A DNA stretch of 64,000 nucleotides from Clostridiales bacterium (GCA_015056045.1 SVGZ01000013.1:1-64000); one strand, 5' to 3'. Counted from the first letter of the stretch, positions 54,036 to 61,921 are shown. Translations and numbers: made by a program. Notes: generated from the sequence alone by a model not told the origin.

Positions 54036-54854
54036 TCAGCCAACCTGATTTGCGATAGCTTCGTCCATGATCTTGCTTCTTTCTTCATCAGAAATTTCAG
54101 CAAGGATCTTGTTGATCTTTTCGACGAGCTCGGGGCTTTCGTTCTTTACGCCGACGGAAACAGCAACATCTTCATCAGAAACCTGGAAGCCTGCTTCAGC
54201 GGAGAACTGAACGAATGTGAAGTTTTCGTTTGCAGCTGCTGCGGAAACTGCTTCGGGTCTTTCGGAAACATAACCGTCGATGATGCCGCTCTCAAGAGCA
54301 ACACGCATTGCGGAAAAGTCTTCCATAGCGTCCTGTTTTTCAACGCCTTCGATCTGGTCGATAACGCCATAGTGGACGGTACCCTGCTGACCTGTCAGCT
54401 TAGCGCCTGCGAAATCTGCGAGGCTTGCAGCATTTTCAAAATTGCCGCCTTTTTTAACAACGATGACGAGTTCGCTTCTGTAATAGGGAGCTGTGAAGTC
54501 TACACGTTCTTCTCTTTCGGCTGTCGGGGACATACCTGCGATGATGGCATCGATCGTGCCGGAGTTGACTGCCGGTTCAAGGCCATCCCAGCTTGTCTTG
54601 ACGATGACGAGCTCTTTGCCTAAGCCTTCAGCGATCCTCTTTGCAATTTCTACGTCATAGCCGCCTGCATAGCTGCCGTCTTCAAGTTTGACAGCGCCGT
54701 TGGCATCGTTGACCTGTGTCCAGTTAAAGGGAGCATAACCGCATTCCATACCAACGCGGAATTCGTTATCTTCTTTTTTCGCGCAGCCGGAGAAAGCAAA
54801 GACAAAACAGATCGCCATCATTACGGCAAGAGCGGAATTCAAAAACCTTTTCAT
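54036..54854 (-). CDS. Amino-acid ABC transporter substrate-binding lipoprotein
   Basis: A 272-aa extracytoplasmic lipoprotein. Signal peptide with lipobox FSGC (Cys24). The periplasmic-binding fold of the SBP_bac_3 family follows: GMECGYAPFNW, GGYDVEIAKRIAEGLG, IAGMSPTAEREERVDFTAPYY and the hinge LTGQQGTVHYG. ATG follows AAAGGAAG. It is the first gene of the importer operon. The Arg in the TAERxxxVDFT motif fits binding of an amino-acid carboxylate. Confidence 0.95.
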   Translation of the reverse strand: MKRFLNSALAVMMAICFVFAFSGCAKKEDNEFRVGMECGYAPFNWTQVNDANGAVKLEDGSYAGGYDVEIAKRIAEGLGKELVIVKTSWDGLEPAVNSGTIDAIIAGMSPTAEREERVDFTAPYYRSELVIVVKKGGNFENAASLADFAGAKLTGQQGTVHYGVIDQIEGVEKQDAMEDFSAMRVALESGIIDGYVSERPEAVSAAAANENFTFVQFSAEAGFQVSDEDVAVSVGVKNESPELVEKINKILAEISDEERSKIMDEAIANQVG

Positions 54855-55196
54855 GATAAAAACTTCCTTTCAGTTACATCTTCCCATGCGCTTTCCTGCG
54901 CGGGGAAACTATCAAATGCAAGTAATATTTTGCCACATTTTTTTCATATTGTAAAGACAAAATGCAGTTTTTTATTTCAAAAAATTTCAAAAACAGCCTT
55001 ATTTTGCCTGAAATCGACTTTTCTTTTGAAAGTTTCGGCGCATCTCTATATCTTCATCTTCGTTTTTCTGTATTTTTATACTATTTCGTTTGTTTTTTTC
55101 GCACAGAATAGCCGAATATGTTTCAAAAAAGCCTCCGCTTATGCTATAATATTTTTTGACGGACTTTGTCAGTTCATTTTGAAAGGAATAAAGACA

Positions 55197-56297
55197 ATGC
55201 GGATCATTCAGGTGCTCGGTACAAACGGAAAAGGCACCACTTCCACCTATATTGCAGACATCCTCACACAGGCAGGCTATAAAACAGGGCTTTTTACATC
55301 GCCGCATCTTATCCGACGCGAAGAGAGGATCAAAATCGATAAAAAAAATATCCCCGCAGAGCGTTTTGATGCTCTCGAGGAAAAATATAAATCCGAAGAG
55401 ACCTTTTTCAAGACCTTCACAAAAGCCGCAATGGAATATTTTGAAGAAGAAAAGGTCGATTTTGCCGTTCTGGAATGCGGTATCGGCGGAAGAAAAGACC
55501 CGACGACCGCTTACCCTGCGGAATGCAAAGTTTTCTGCCGCATCGGAATGGACCATATGCACATTTTGGGAAACAGCGTCCGTGAAATTGCCGAAGAAAA
55601 ATTTGCCGCAGTAAGACCCGGCATTACCGTTATCACCATGCCGCAGCGTGATGAAGCAATGGAAGTCGGTGTTCGCGTTTGCCGTGAAATGGGTGCAAAG
55701 CTCATCGTGACGGAAAACTATACCGAAGGAAAAGATGCCGACCACATCAATTACCGTGGGATCGAAAATATCCGCATCAACAGCCCGACTGATGCCGCAA
55801 GACAGAATGCCTGCATGGCGATCGATGCCGTTTTGTCGCTCGAAAATACGCATATCACCGCAGACGACATCAGAACTGCCGTCAGCAATATGGTCATGCC
55901 CGGTCGTGTGCAGTATTTTGCGGAAGAAGACCTTTTGATCGACGGCGCACACAACGAAGATTCCCTGCATCTGCTCGCACATATTCTGCGGACAAGATAT
56001 AAAGGCAGAAAGATCGTCCTTCTGACTTCCGCAACCGTCCGCAAAGACGTCAGCGAGCTTTCCGACCTTGCAAAAGAGCTCGGCGCTGTCGTTTATACGA
56101 CCTGTGTCGTTAAGAGCCGCAACGTTTCCGCAGCGGAGCTTGCCGAAAAATTTGAAGGTGCGATTGCGATCGAAGATTTTGAAGATGCTTATCCGACCGC
56201 AAAAAAAGCCGCCCATGAAAGCGGCTCTATGCTCCTTTGTGCAGGTTCGCTCTATCTCGCCGGTGCTGTATTGGGCGAGATCGGCTACGAAGTTTAA
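55197..56297 (+). CDS. FolC-like Mur ligase (folylpolyglutamate synthase family), short form
   Basis: A 366-aa ligase. The start at 55197 has AAAGGA, and a TATAAT box lies at 55145-55150. The P-loop GTNGKGTT comes at residues 8-15, so the protein lacks the 40-50 N-terminal residues normal in FolC (about 420 aa). Family motifs follow: FTSPHLIRREERIKI, VLECGIGGRKDPT, RIGMDHMHILG and GRVQYF, and the C-terminal domain with LLIDGAHNEDS. An upstream in-frame extension exists but is AT-rich, low-complexity and crosses the promoter. It may add glutamate to folates or act on another substrate. Confidence 0.88.
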   Translation: MRIIQVLGTNGKGTTSTYIADILTQAGYKTGLFTSPHLIRREERIKIDKKNIPAERFDALEEKYKSEETFFKTFTKAAMEYFEEEKVDFAVLECGIGGRKDPTTAYPAECKVFCRIGMDHMHILGNSVREIAEEKFAAVRPGITVITMPQRDEAMEVGVRVCREMGAKLIVTENYTEGKDADHINYRGIENIRINSPTDAARQNACMAIDAVLSLENTHITADDIRTAVSNMVMPGRVQYFAEEDLLIDGAHNEDSLHLLAHILRTRYKGRKIVLLTSATVRKDVSELSDLAKELGAVVYTTCVVKSRNVSAAELAEKFEGAIAIEDFEDAYPTAKKAAHESGSMLLCAGSLYLAGAVLGEIGYEV

Positions 56298-56830
56298 AAT
56301 TCGATATTCTTGACGATGGAAGTCACCGTTTTCGCATAAACATCGAGGGCATTTTTCTGCCATCCTCGTGCAAATCGGTCGGCTTCCTCTTTTGATGAAC
56401 AGATCATCATGACTTCAAATATGGGGAAATTCCGCTCCAAAATGCGCATTGTCAAGCGATACTGTCCTTCGCCGATCCTGTGGTAATCGTAATAAAGCTT
56501 GCTTTCGAGCGAAAGGGCACTGCGGTTTTCCTCAAAAAAGGCTTCCATTTTCTGACGCCATGTATAGGAAAGCTCTTTTTTAAAAAAGTCGAGCGTTGTC
56601 TGCCCGATCTCATTGATCGCAATAAGGTTTCCGCCGATGGAAGGCGTAATATCGATGAATTTATCCTCTTCCAATTCCGCAAGCGTGCGCATCAGCTCGA
56701 AATATTCCATGACTTCATGATCTGCAACCAGGCGGATCAGCTGATTTTCCCGCAGCTCGATCGCCGCACATCTCAGCATATATAAAATCGAAAGCTTATT
56801 GATGGCGATGTATTTTGGGTTTACCTGCAT
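56294..56830 (-). CDS. DUF4364 family protein
   Basis: A 178-aa protein with a winged-helix-like N-terminal half (INKLSILYMLRCAA, VMEYFELMRTLAELEEDKFIDI) and a second alpha/beta part. It matches my recollection of DUF4364, found in Clostridia, possibly DNA-binding. AGGAGG precedes the ATG. It is convergent with the FolC-like gene, overlapping it by four bases. Function unknown. Confidence 0.8.
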   Translation of the reverse strand: MQVNPKYIAINKLSILYMLRCAAIELRENQLIRLVADHEVMEYFELMRTLAELEEDKFIDITPSIGGNLIAINEIGQTTLDFFKKELSYTWRQKMEAFFEENRSALSLESKLYYDYHRIGEGQYRLTMRILERNFPIFEVMMICSSKEEADRFARGWQKNALDVYAKTVTSIVKNIEF

Positions 56831-56923
56831 AATATCCTCCTGACCTTGCTTTTATTATTATATGATGTTTTTCGGGAAAATAAAAGAACCACGCCGAATT
56901 TTCTTTTTTGAAAGGATACTACC

Positions 56924-57610
56924 ATGGAAGAATTCAAAAACAGCTTAAAAGAAAGACTTCTTTTTGAAGGAGCCGATGCCGTTCATTTCGGTTACCTCGG
57001 CGAACTTTCGGGCGAACGTTTTTCTTCGCTGCCTTATGCCATTACGATCATCGTCAGGCTTTCTTCCTTTATCACTTCCGAATTGCACGAAGGCCCGAGC
57101 AAGCTGTATTTCCATAATTACCGCACAACAAACGCCATTTTAGACCGTATGAGCCTTCTTGCGGCAGGCATGATCGAGAGAAAAGGCTTCCGCGCGGTTG
57201 CAATCCCCGCTTCACAGACCGATGACGGCGAAAACATTGCCGGTGCGATTTCCCATAAAATGGCTGCTGTCCATACAGGTGCAGGTTATATCGGCAAAAA
57301 TGCGCTCTTTATTTCCGATGAATTCGGTTCTGCGATTCGCCTTGCGACGGTTTTAACGGATATGCCTCTTGCGGAAAATACACTGCTCCATCGGGAAAGC
57401 CTCTGCGGTGACTGTACGATCTGCCGTGATGCCTGCCCTGCAAAGGCGATCAAAGGCGAAAATTACCGTGAAGGAATGCCTCGTGAAAGCATTTTTGATG
57501 CGAAATCCTGCAGCGATTATATGAAGAAAGCCTATCAGCATATCGGCCGTGGTGCTGTCTGCGGGATCTGCATCGGTGTCTGCCCAAAAAATAAAATAAA
57601 AAAATTTTGA
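56924..57610 (+). CDS. Epoxyqueuosine-reductase-like 4Fe-4S protein
   Basis: A 228-aa iron-sulphur protein resembling the C-terminal half of QueG: HTGAGYIGKNALFISDEFGSAIRLATVLTD is followed by CGDCTICRDACPAKAI and a second cluster motif C(15+)CGICIGVCPKN. QueG is about 350 aa and binds cobalamin; this shorter version may not be a true epoxyqueuosine reductase. ATG with GAAAGGA upstream. It is immediately followed by the tRNA-Val promoter. Confidence 0.82.
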   Translation: MEEFKNSLKERLLFEGADAVHFGYLGELSGERFSSLPYAITIIVRLSSFITSELHEGPSKLYFHNYRTTNAILDRMSLLAAGMIERKGFRAVAIPASQTDDGENIAGAISHKMAAVHTGAGYIGKNALFISDEFGSAIRLATVLTDMPLAENTLLHRESLCGDCTICRDACPAKAIKGENYREGMPRESIFDAKSCSDYMKKAYQHIGRGAVCGICIGVCPKNKIKKF

Positions 57611-57617
57611 AAAAGGT

Positions 57618-57646
57618 CTTGCATTCTTTTTTAAAACGTGTATAAT
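57618..57646 (+). promoter_or_regulatory. Promoter of the tRNA-Val / 6S-like / tRNA-Gln unit
   Basis: CTTGCA-17-TATAAT (or TTGCAT-16) with the -10 at 57641-57646, fifteen bases before tRNA-Val. Confidence 0.75.
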
Positions 57647-57660
57647 AAGAAATGCGCTGA

Positions 57661-57737
57661 GGGGTTATAGCTCAGCTGGTCAGAGCGCTACGTTGACATC
57701 GTAGAGGTCGTTGGTTCGAGCCCAATTAACCCCACCA
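57661..57737 (+). tRNA. tRNA-Val (GAC anticodon)
   Basis: 77 bases, acceptor GGGGTTA/TAACCCC, discriminator A, encoded CCA. Anticodon stem CTACG/CGTAG with loop TTGACAT gives GAC. Confidence 0.97.
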
Positions 57738-57740
57738 CAA

Positions 57741-57912
57741 AACCTGGGATATACGTTATGTCTCGATTTAGGACCCACGCATTGTAAAAGGGTGATCGCG
57801 TTCGTAAGCGGATTGCAAGCTCACTACGAGTGAGAAGCGCGAAACTTACGGTAGAATACCCACCTGCCTGAGAGGCGGGTTGCAAAACGGGGCAGACGGT
57901 ATCTTGGGATAA
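57741..57912 (+). ncRNA. ssrS: 6S RNA-like structured RNA between two tRNAs
   Basis: About 170 bases with a rod-like fold. A closing stem is formed by AUAC/GUAU, CGU/ACG and UGUCUCG/CGGGGCA (57750-57766 with 57886-57905). A wide internal bubble follows, then a distal stem with GGGU/ACCC, CGUAAG/CUUACG and the end hairpin CUCACU/AGUGAG (57818-57834). A hairpin ACCUGCC/GGCGGGU lies on the 3' side of the bubble. The closing stem, bubble and distal stem are the 6S RNA layout, which sequesters sigma-A RNA polymerase. It is embedded in a tRNA operon and would need processing. The family assignment is from structure and remembered sequence, not a search. Confidence 0.6.
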
Positions 57913-57921
57913 TAAGAATAT

Positions 57922-57995
57922 AGGGGAATAGTGTAACGGCAGCACATACGGCTCTGACCCGTCTAGTCTAGGTTCGAATCCTGGTTCCCCTGCCA
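57922..57995 (+). tRNA. tRNA-Gln (CTG anticodon)
   Basis: 74 bases, acceptor AGGGGAA/TTCCCCT, discriminator G, encoded CCA. Anticodon stem ACGG/CCGT with loop CTCTGAC gives CTG (codon CAG). Confidence 0.93.
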
Positions 57996-57996
57996 T

Positions 57997-58031
57997 GAAA
58001 AAAGCTCAAGTCAAATGACTTGAGCTTTTTT
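57997..58031 (+). terminator. Terminator of the tRNA-Val/Gln unit
   Basis: AAAAAGCTCAAGTCA with TGACTTGAGCTTTTTT, a long perfect stem. Confidence 0.95.
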
Positions 58032-58036
58032 CAACG

Positions 58037-58160
58037 AAATTTGCCCTTCGGGCAAGTGAAATAGCTTCGCTATGAAATATTTGCCATGCAAATGTGAAAT
58101 ATTCGCTGATGCGAATGTGGGCAAATTTTATTTCACATCGACCGCAGGGAGATATTTCAC
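58037..58160 (+). repeat. Multi-hairpin palindromic array, copy 2
   Basis: Directly after the tRNA-Gln terminator. Hairpins TTGCCC/GGGCAA (58041-58055), ATAGC/GCTAT (58061-58073), ATTTGC/GCAAAT (58079-58093) and ATTCGC/GCGAAT (58101-58116) are joined by GAAAT or GTGAA. A perfect inverted repeat AAATTTGCCC (58037-58046) and GGGCAAATTT (58119-58128) encloses them, followed by a decayed right half with TATTTCAC. The build matches copy 1 at 47430, but the stem sequences differ. No four-helix-bundle gene follows. From 58161 to 58372 I see no gene or signal. Confidence 0.8.
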
Positions 58161-58372
58161 CAAAACTGCATGAACTTGAAATCATACGCAGATCTTATTT
58201 TTCAATCTCCACTACCCCATGACAATTTCATATCAGTCCGCTTCAACACCTTCACTTATATTGACAGGTGTTTTATTTATCATTTATAATTTTATAGCAG
58301 AAGTTATTATTTTCATCAGTCACCCGTTGAATTTTACTTATCTCCGACACTTTCCGAAACGAGCAAATTTAT

Positions 58373-58645
58373 ATGCAAGTCAACAAAAGAACTTATAAAA
58401 TTCTATCGATCATTATATTGATTGAGATACTTGTTTTAACTACGCTATCCAAATTAGGACTCGCTACGGTAAATCAAGCGTACAGTTATCCGCTTGCAGT
58501 AATCCTCTTTGTTCCGATTTTAATCATTCTGTGTTTAGCAGGTCATGATGCCGCAAGGAAAAAATGGGTACGCATTCTATGCAAGTTTCTATTTTGGTAT
58601 ATCATCACCGCATTTGTTTATATTTTCTTTAAACTGTATTGCTGA
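58373..58645 (+). CDS. Small membrane protein (90 aa), unrecognised
   Basis: Three hydrophobic helices (about 9-28, 37-56 and 67-87) with short charged loops. The ribosome site is poor (GAGCAAATT). AT-rich composition differs from the core genes around it and matches the next ORF. The longer plus-strand reading is continuous, and the amphipathic loops look protein-like, but expression is uncertain. No family recognised. Confidence 0.5.
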   Translation: MQVNKRTYKILSIIILIEILVLTTLSKLGLATVNQAYSYPLAVILFVPILIILCLAGHDAARKKWVRILCKFLFWYIITAFVYIFFKLYC

Positions 58646-58738
58646 AGCTGAATAAGCAAAAATTATCGCAGAATTGGATAATGATTTTCCGCCGCACAGA
58701 AACTTAGCAGGATAAAAAACGATAAAAAGGAGATATCT

Positions 58739-59182
58739 ATGAAAAGAATTAAATTTCCTATTTATACATGGCTGATTGTGACATTTCTGATCACCACAAT
58801 ACTAATGTGTTTTGAGTCGCGTGATCCAGATATAAAGGTGTGTATCTGCTCATGCTGTATTTATTTGGTTATAAAAAAACAATATAATGAGATTATGAGT
58901 TTCTCCAAAGCGAATAAAACTATCTGTATTTTGTTTGAGATATTAGCAATAATAGGGTTACTATATTTTATTATCTTTGTTTTCCGAAAAAGTCCTGAAT
59001 CCATGGTAGATATTGGGCGATATGTAAATCATGTTTATGGTGGTGTAGAAGATATCGAGTTAGCGAAAATGATAAAAGAATATGAGATCAAAGCGAATAT
59101 CCATCGCATTTATCAAATTGCTATAAACCTGTCAGTATCTATTTGGTTAATTATTCAAAATAAGAAATGTAAAAGCAACTAA
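58739..59182 (+). CDS. Membrane protein (147 aa), unrecognised
   Basis: Three likely membrane helices (about 9-24, 62-82 and 126-141) with a soluble segment between the second and third. The ATG is preceded by an excellent AAAAAGGAG. AT-rich codon use (ATA, TTA, AAA) sets it apart from the housekeeping genes and suggests acquired DNA. It lies between the second hairpin array and the phage lysis module. Confidence 0.65.
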   Translation: MKRIKFPIYTWLIVTFLITTILMCFESRDPDIKVCICSCCIYLVIKKQYNEIMSFSKANKTICILFEILAIIGLLYFIIFVFRKSPESMVDIGRYVNHVYGGVEDIELAKMIKEYEIKANIHRIYQIAINLSVSIWLIIQNKKCKSN

Positions 59183-59205
59183 CTTATTAGTACACTTTAT
59201 TTAAA

Positions 59206-59237
59206 CAAAGGCTGCCCGATTTGAGCAGCCTCTTTTT
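59206..59237. terminator. Terminator of the phage lysis cassette
   Basis: AGGCTGC/GCAGCCT stem with flanking T/A runs, at the end of the endolysin gene and usable from both strands. Confidence 0.8.
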
Positions 59238-60279
59238 ATCCAACCCATATGCCGCCAAGCGCCGTGATCGTATCTTCACCGGCTTTGCCGTCAACTTTGA
59301 GCCCTTTTAATTCCTGATATTCCCTGACAGCTCTTTCTGTCTTGCTGCCAAAGATTCCGTCAACGCCAAGATCAGCATCCGTTGCTTCGTTTAAAAGCAC
59401 CTGTAATGCCATAACATCATCGCCGGTCATCCTCGGGAAAACCTTCTTTAAAACTCTTGTAAAAACGATCCTGTAGGAAATTTCTTCGTTGATCTCGTCC
59501 GCAAAATAAGACGGTCTGCCGTATGCGTTCCAATAATTGCTGTCGAAGGGTCTGATGACAACGCCGTCATCCCTGCCTTTCGCTTCAGCAACATTCAGTT
59601 TGTCGTCAATGACATAGCCGATGTGATAAGCCCTGCCCTTTTTGTCGCCGCTGGTGTAAATGCGGAAAACCCAATCGCCTCGCTTGAGGTCCGACTTGCC
59701 CAACATCGTGCACTTTGCTTTCATGCCGTTTGCCGTCATGTCCGAAGAAGCAATGCGCTTCTTGTTGTAAAGCCAGTTCATCCCGTAGCCGGAGCAGTCA
59801 ACGCAAGGGATCACCTCAAAAGTATTCTTCCTGCTGTTGTAAAGCTTCAAAGCACGGTTCGCATTCTTTGTCGAAGTCTCAACCTTTTTGATCCAATCTT
59901 CCGCTTTCCCAAGTTCCTTTGTAAAGCTGTCATCCTTGTAAACGATCCCATCACGAATAACCTGAGTTTGTCCACCCCAAATATAAATAGCACGGCCGGC
60001 AAAACTTTTTAAATATGCAATAAATTCGTCGAGCTGCGAAGGCTGCGTGCCATATAAAGCCTCGATCCTGTTCCAAACCGTTTCGGTAATAATGCCGTCT
60101 TCCGTAAAACCCTGTTCTTTCTGCAGCTTCAAAACCGCTTCCGTTGTGTCTTTGCGGAAGGTCTTGCTCGTGATCTGTTTGATGTTTTCCGCATAATAGC
60201 CAAGGTCAAAAAGCCTGTTTTTGATGTAGAACACATCTTCACCGCTCATGCCCTGCTTTAAATCTCTCTTATAGTCCAT
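59236..60279 (-). CDS. Phage-type endolysin: NlpC/P60-like domain between two peptidoglycan-binding domains
   Basis: A 347-aa cell-wall hydrolase. The N-terminal peptidoglycan-binding domain (about 5-72: GMSGEDVFYIKNRLFDLGYY, FTEDGIITETVWNRI) is followed by an NlpC/P60-type cysteine peptidase (about 85-262; Cys in PCVDCSGYGM, His in AYHIGYVID). A second binding domain closes it (about 283-345: VMALQVLLNEA, DLGVDGIFGSKTERAV). No signal peptide, as expected when a holin releases it. It lies just after the holin genes, in standard phage lysis order. Confidence 0.9.
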   Translation of the reverse strand: MDYKRDLKQGMSGEDVFYIKNRLFDLGYYAENIKQITSKTFRKDTTEAVLKLQKEQGFTEDGIITETVWNRIEALYGTQPSQLDEFIAYLKSFAGRAIYIWGGQTQVIRDGIVYKDDSFTKELGKAEDWIKKVETSTKNANRALKLYNSRKNTFEVIPCVDCSGYGMNWLYNKKRIASSDMTANGMKAKCTMLGKSDLKRGDWVFRIYTSGDKKGRAYHIGYVIDDKLNVAEAKGRDDGVVIRPFDSNYWNAYGRPSYFADEINEEISYRIVFTRVLKKVFPRMTGDDVMALQVLLNEATDADLGVDGIFGSKTERAVREYQELKGLKVDGKAGEDTITALGGIWVG

Positions 60280-60289
60280 GTTTTATACC

Positions 60290-60556
60290 TCATCCAAATG
60301 CGATCGCACATAATGCCGCAACGCCTGCACCTAAAACACCGCCGACGATGCTTGCCCAAATCGTCCGCGTTTTGTACTGCTTGTCGCTTTCCAAATTGCC
60401 GATCCTGCGCTCATGCGAATCCATCTTCGTTGTCAGCCTTTCGACCGAAACCGCAAGCTTATGTGTGCTTTCCGTCAGGTCGTGTATCTCGTTCTGCTTC
60501 TGAAAGAGCGTCCTGATCTGCTCTTCGATGTGCGCAACTTTTTCCTCGATCGTCAT
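60290..60556 (-). CDS. Small coiled-coil membrane protein, phage lysis accessory (XhlA-like)
   Basis: An 88-aa protein: helical, coiled-coil N-terminal two thirds (EEKVAHIEEQIRTLFQKQNEI...) and one C-terminal membrane helix (about 66-87). The layout matches XhlA/hemolysin-like lysis accessory proteins of Bacillota phages. It lies between the holin and endolysin genes, four bases downstream of the holin. Confidence 0.75.
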   Translation of the reverse strand: MTIEEKVAHIEEQIRTLFQKQNEIHDLTESTHKLAVSVERLTTKMDSHERRIGNLESDKQYKTRTIWASIVGGVLGAGVAALCAIAFG

Positions 60557-60559
60557 TGC

Positions 60560-60760
60560 TTACTCCCTCAGTTCCGGCAAGCCTGCAACACTTGTGAGCA
60601 AAGACAAAATTGCCGCTAAAGCCGATGCAGATAAGACCATCAGCCAATCGACCTCTGCCATGACGATGGATGTTCCGATCGTTGCCGCTGCTGTCTGTGC
60701 AAAGGTCTTGAGCGCACGAACGCCGGCAGCTTTCAGCCATGTTTTGAAGTTTGTTTTCAT
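60560..60760 (-). CDS. Phage holin (r1t-like)
   Basis: A 66-aa protein with two short hydrophobic segments separated by an acidic turn (AEVDWLMVLSASALAAILSLLTSVAGLP). It opens with a basic amphipathic stretch, matching small r1t-type holins that permeabilise the membrane for lysis. The ATG is preceded by AAAGGAGG. First gene of the lysis set. Confidence 0.8.
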   Translation of the reverse strand: MKTNFKTWLKAAGVRALKTFAQTAAATIGTSIVMAEVDWLMVLSASALAAILSLLTSVAGLPELRE

Positions 60761-60783
60761 TTTTTATGCCTCCTTTGTAATAG

Positions 60784-60809
60784 AAAAGGCGAGCTATTAC
60801 TCGCCTTTT
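60784..60809 (-). terminator. Hairpin terminator before the holin
   Basis: AAAAGGCGAG/CTCGCCTTTT stem, overlapping the stop codon of a tiny ORF (60797-60847). It may end the tail transcript and set apart the lysis genes. Confidence 0.7.
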
Positions 60810-60847
60810 TCGTCTATAAAGTTTTTAATCTCCGCTTCTGTCAGCAT
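60797..60847 (-). CDS. Tiny phage ORF (16 aa), possible XkdX-type
   Basis: ATG at 60847 with an excellent AGAGGAAAAACG before it. It encodes MLTEAEIKNFIDEKGE, which resembles the C-terminal helix of XkdX-type phage proteins. Its stop codon lies in the terminator stem. Size makes the call tentative. Confidence 0.45.
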   Translation of the reverse strand: MLTEAEIKNFIDEKGE

Positions 60848-60873
60848 CGTTTTTCCTCTTTTTGTTTTAGCCT

Positions 60874-61674
60874 TTAATTCAGCTCAAGTGCTTTCGATTT
60901 CAACACTTCTACACCTGTACCCGATTTCATGATAGTGTTTGCTTTCAGATTGGTTGCGCCACTCGGCGGATTGTAAGCAAGAGCAAACATTCTCCCATAA
61001 CCTGTCTGTGTTCCTTTATTGGAAGTATATACATTTATTATGGAAGTCTCACTAAACCAAATATCTTGTCCTGTACTACCATTTTCTTTATCCCAAACAA
61101 AACGAACACCAATTTGCAGATTGTTATCTGCCGCACCATCTTTCAGAAATGGTACAGCCTTCAATTCCGGTGCAGGAATAGTCTTTATATTATAACCTTC
61201 GCCGGTATACGAAGTATCGAGACTTAATGCAAAAACCACTGTTACAAAGAAATATGCCTCGCCGTTCCAAACCGGAAGTTGCGCGTTGTTTACATCAAGT
61301 TTCACCGAATCTATAGCTGCAACTAATAACCCATTGTTACCGTTGCTGTTATCTATCACATGAGACCCTGTAAAGCCTACGACATATTTTTCTACCGTCA
61401 TGGTATTACCGTTCAAATCTACCGTTACGCCAGAAGGTACTAAAATACTGATCTCTGTTGTATTTGCTATCAACTGTACAGTATCGCCAGATACCGCTTC
61501 GGCTAATGCCTTCTCCACAGTAAAGTATTCTTTTTCACCAATCATTGCTACGACAACACCTGTGCCGGGGTTCGGGTCTTCAATATAGCTGATCTTTTTG
61601 CCATTTTCATTGGTCATAGAAATAGAATCTACACCATTAAAAATTGTTCCATCTAAAATTAAATTCTGTGCCAT
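60874..61674 (-). CDS. Phage tail appendage protein, unrecognised
   Basis: A 266-aa protein. Start at the ATG at 61674, with AAAGGA; a longer reading is rejected. The N-terminal 40-95 region has a repeated-beta pattern (EYFTVEKALAEAVSGDTVQLIANTTE), as in beta-helical or pectate-lyase-like repeats, and the rest is beta-rich with Gly, Asn and Thr. Position between tail-tip proteins and lysis genes supports a receptor-binding or fibre role. No close family recognised. Confidence 0.7.
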   Translation of the reverse strand: MAQNLILDGTIFNGVDSISMTNENGKKISYIEDPNPGTGVVVAMIGEKEYFTVEKALAEAVSGDTVQLIANTTEISILVPSGVTVDLNGNTMTVEKYVVGFTGSHVIDNSNGNNGLLVAAIDSVKLDVNNAQLPVWNGEAYFFVTVVFALSLDTSYTGEGYNIKTIPAPELKAVPFLKDGAADNNLQIGVRFVWDKENGSTGQDIWFSETSIINVYTSNKGTQTGYGRMFALAYNPPSGATNLKANTIMKSGTGVEVLKSKALELN

Positions 61675-61687
61675 GAAAAATCCTTTC

Positions 61688-61921
61688 TTATTCAATAGTC
61701 AATACACCATTCAGCAATTCCGCTGTGATAGTTGTCTTTGTTCCTGTTATTGGTTCTCCATCTGCTCCATGCGCCGTATAACCCGAAAGAAGCGTTCCCG
61801 GCGTTACGGTGTCTTCGCTCGTGTCTACAAATTTCGCCATACCACTGCCATCTGCCTGCGGTATTCTGATATATGGGATATTTTCATATTCAACGCCACG
61901 TATTATTATATTTTTTGCCAT
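61688..61921 (-). CDS. Small phage tail protein (77 aa)
   Basis: A beta-rich 77-aa product with a TAHGADGEPITGT segment, often seen as a repeated unit in tail proteins of Bacillota phages. ATG with AAGGAG. It lies 13 bases before the next gene in the cassette. Role presumed structural. Confidence 0.7.
   Translation of the reverse strand: MAKNIIIRGVEYENIPYIRIPQADGSGMAKFVDTSEDTVTPGTLLSGYTAHGADGEPITGTKTTITAELLNGVLTIE

Noticed and set aside
54930-55196. In-frame N-terminal extension of the FolC-like protein
   Set aside because: Phe/Leu-rich, AT-rich sequence crossing the promoter; not like the FolC N-terminus.
57688-57996. A 102-codon minus-strand reading frame across the tRNA-Val / tRNA-Gln region (MAGEPGFEPRLDG...)
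   Set aside because: It is antisense to two tRNAs and the 6S-like RNA; this is a well-known false protein arising from tRNA T-arms.
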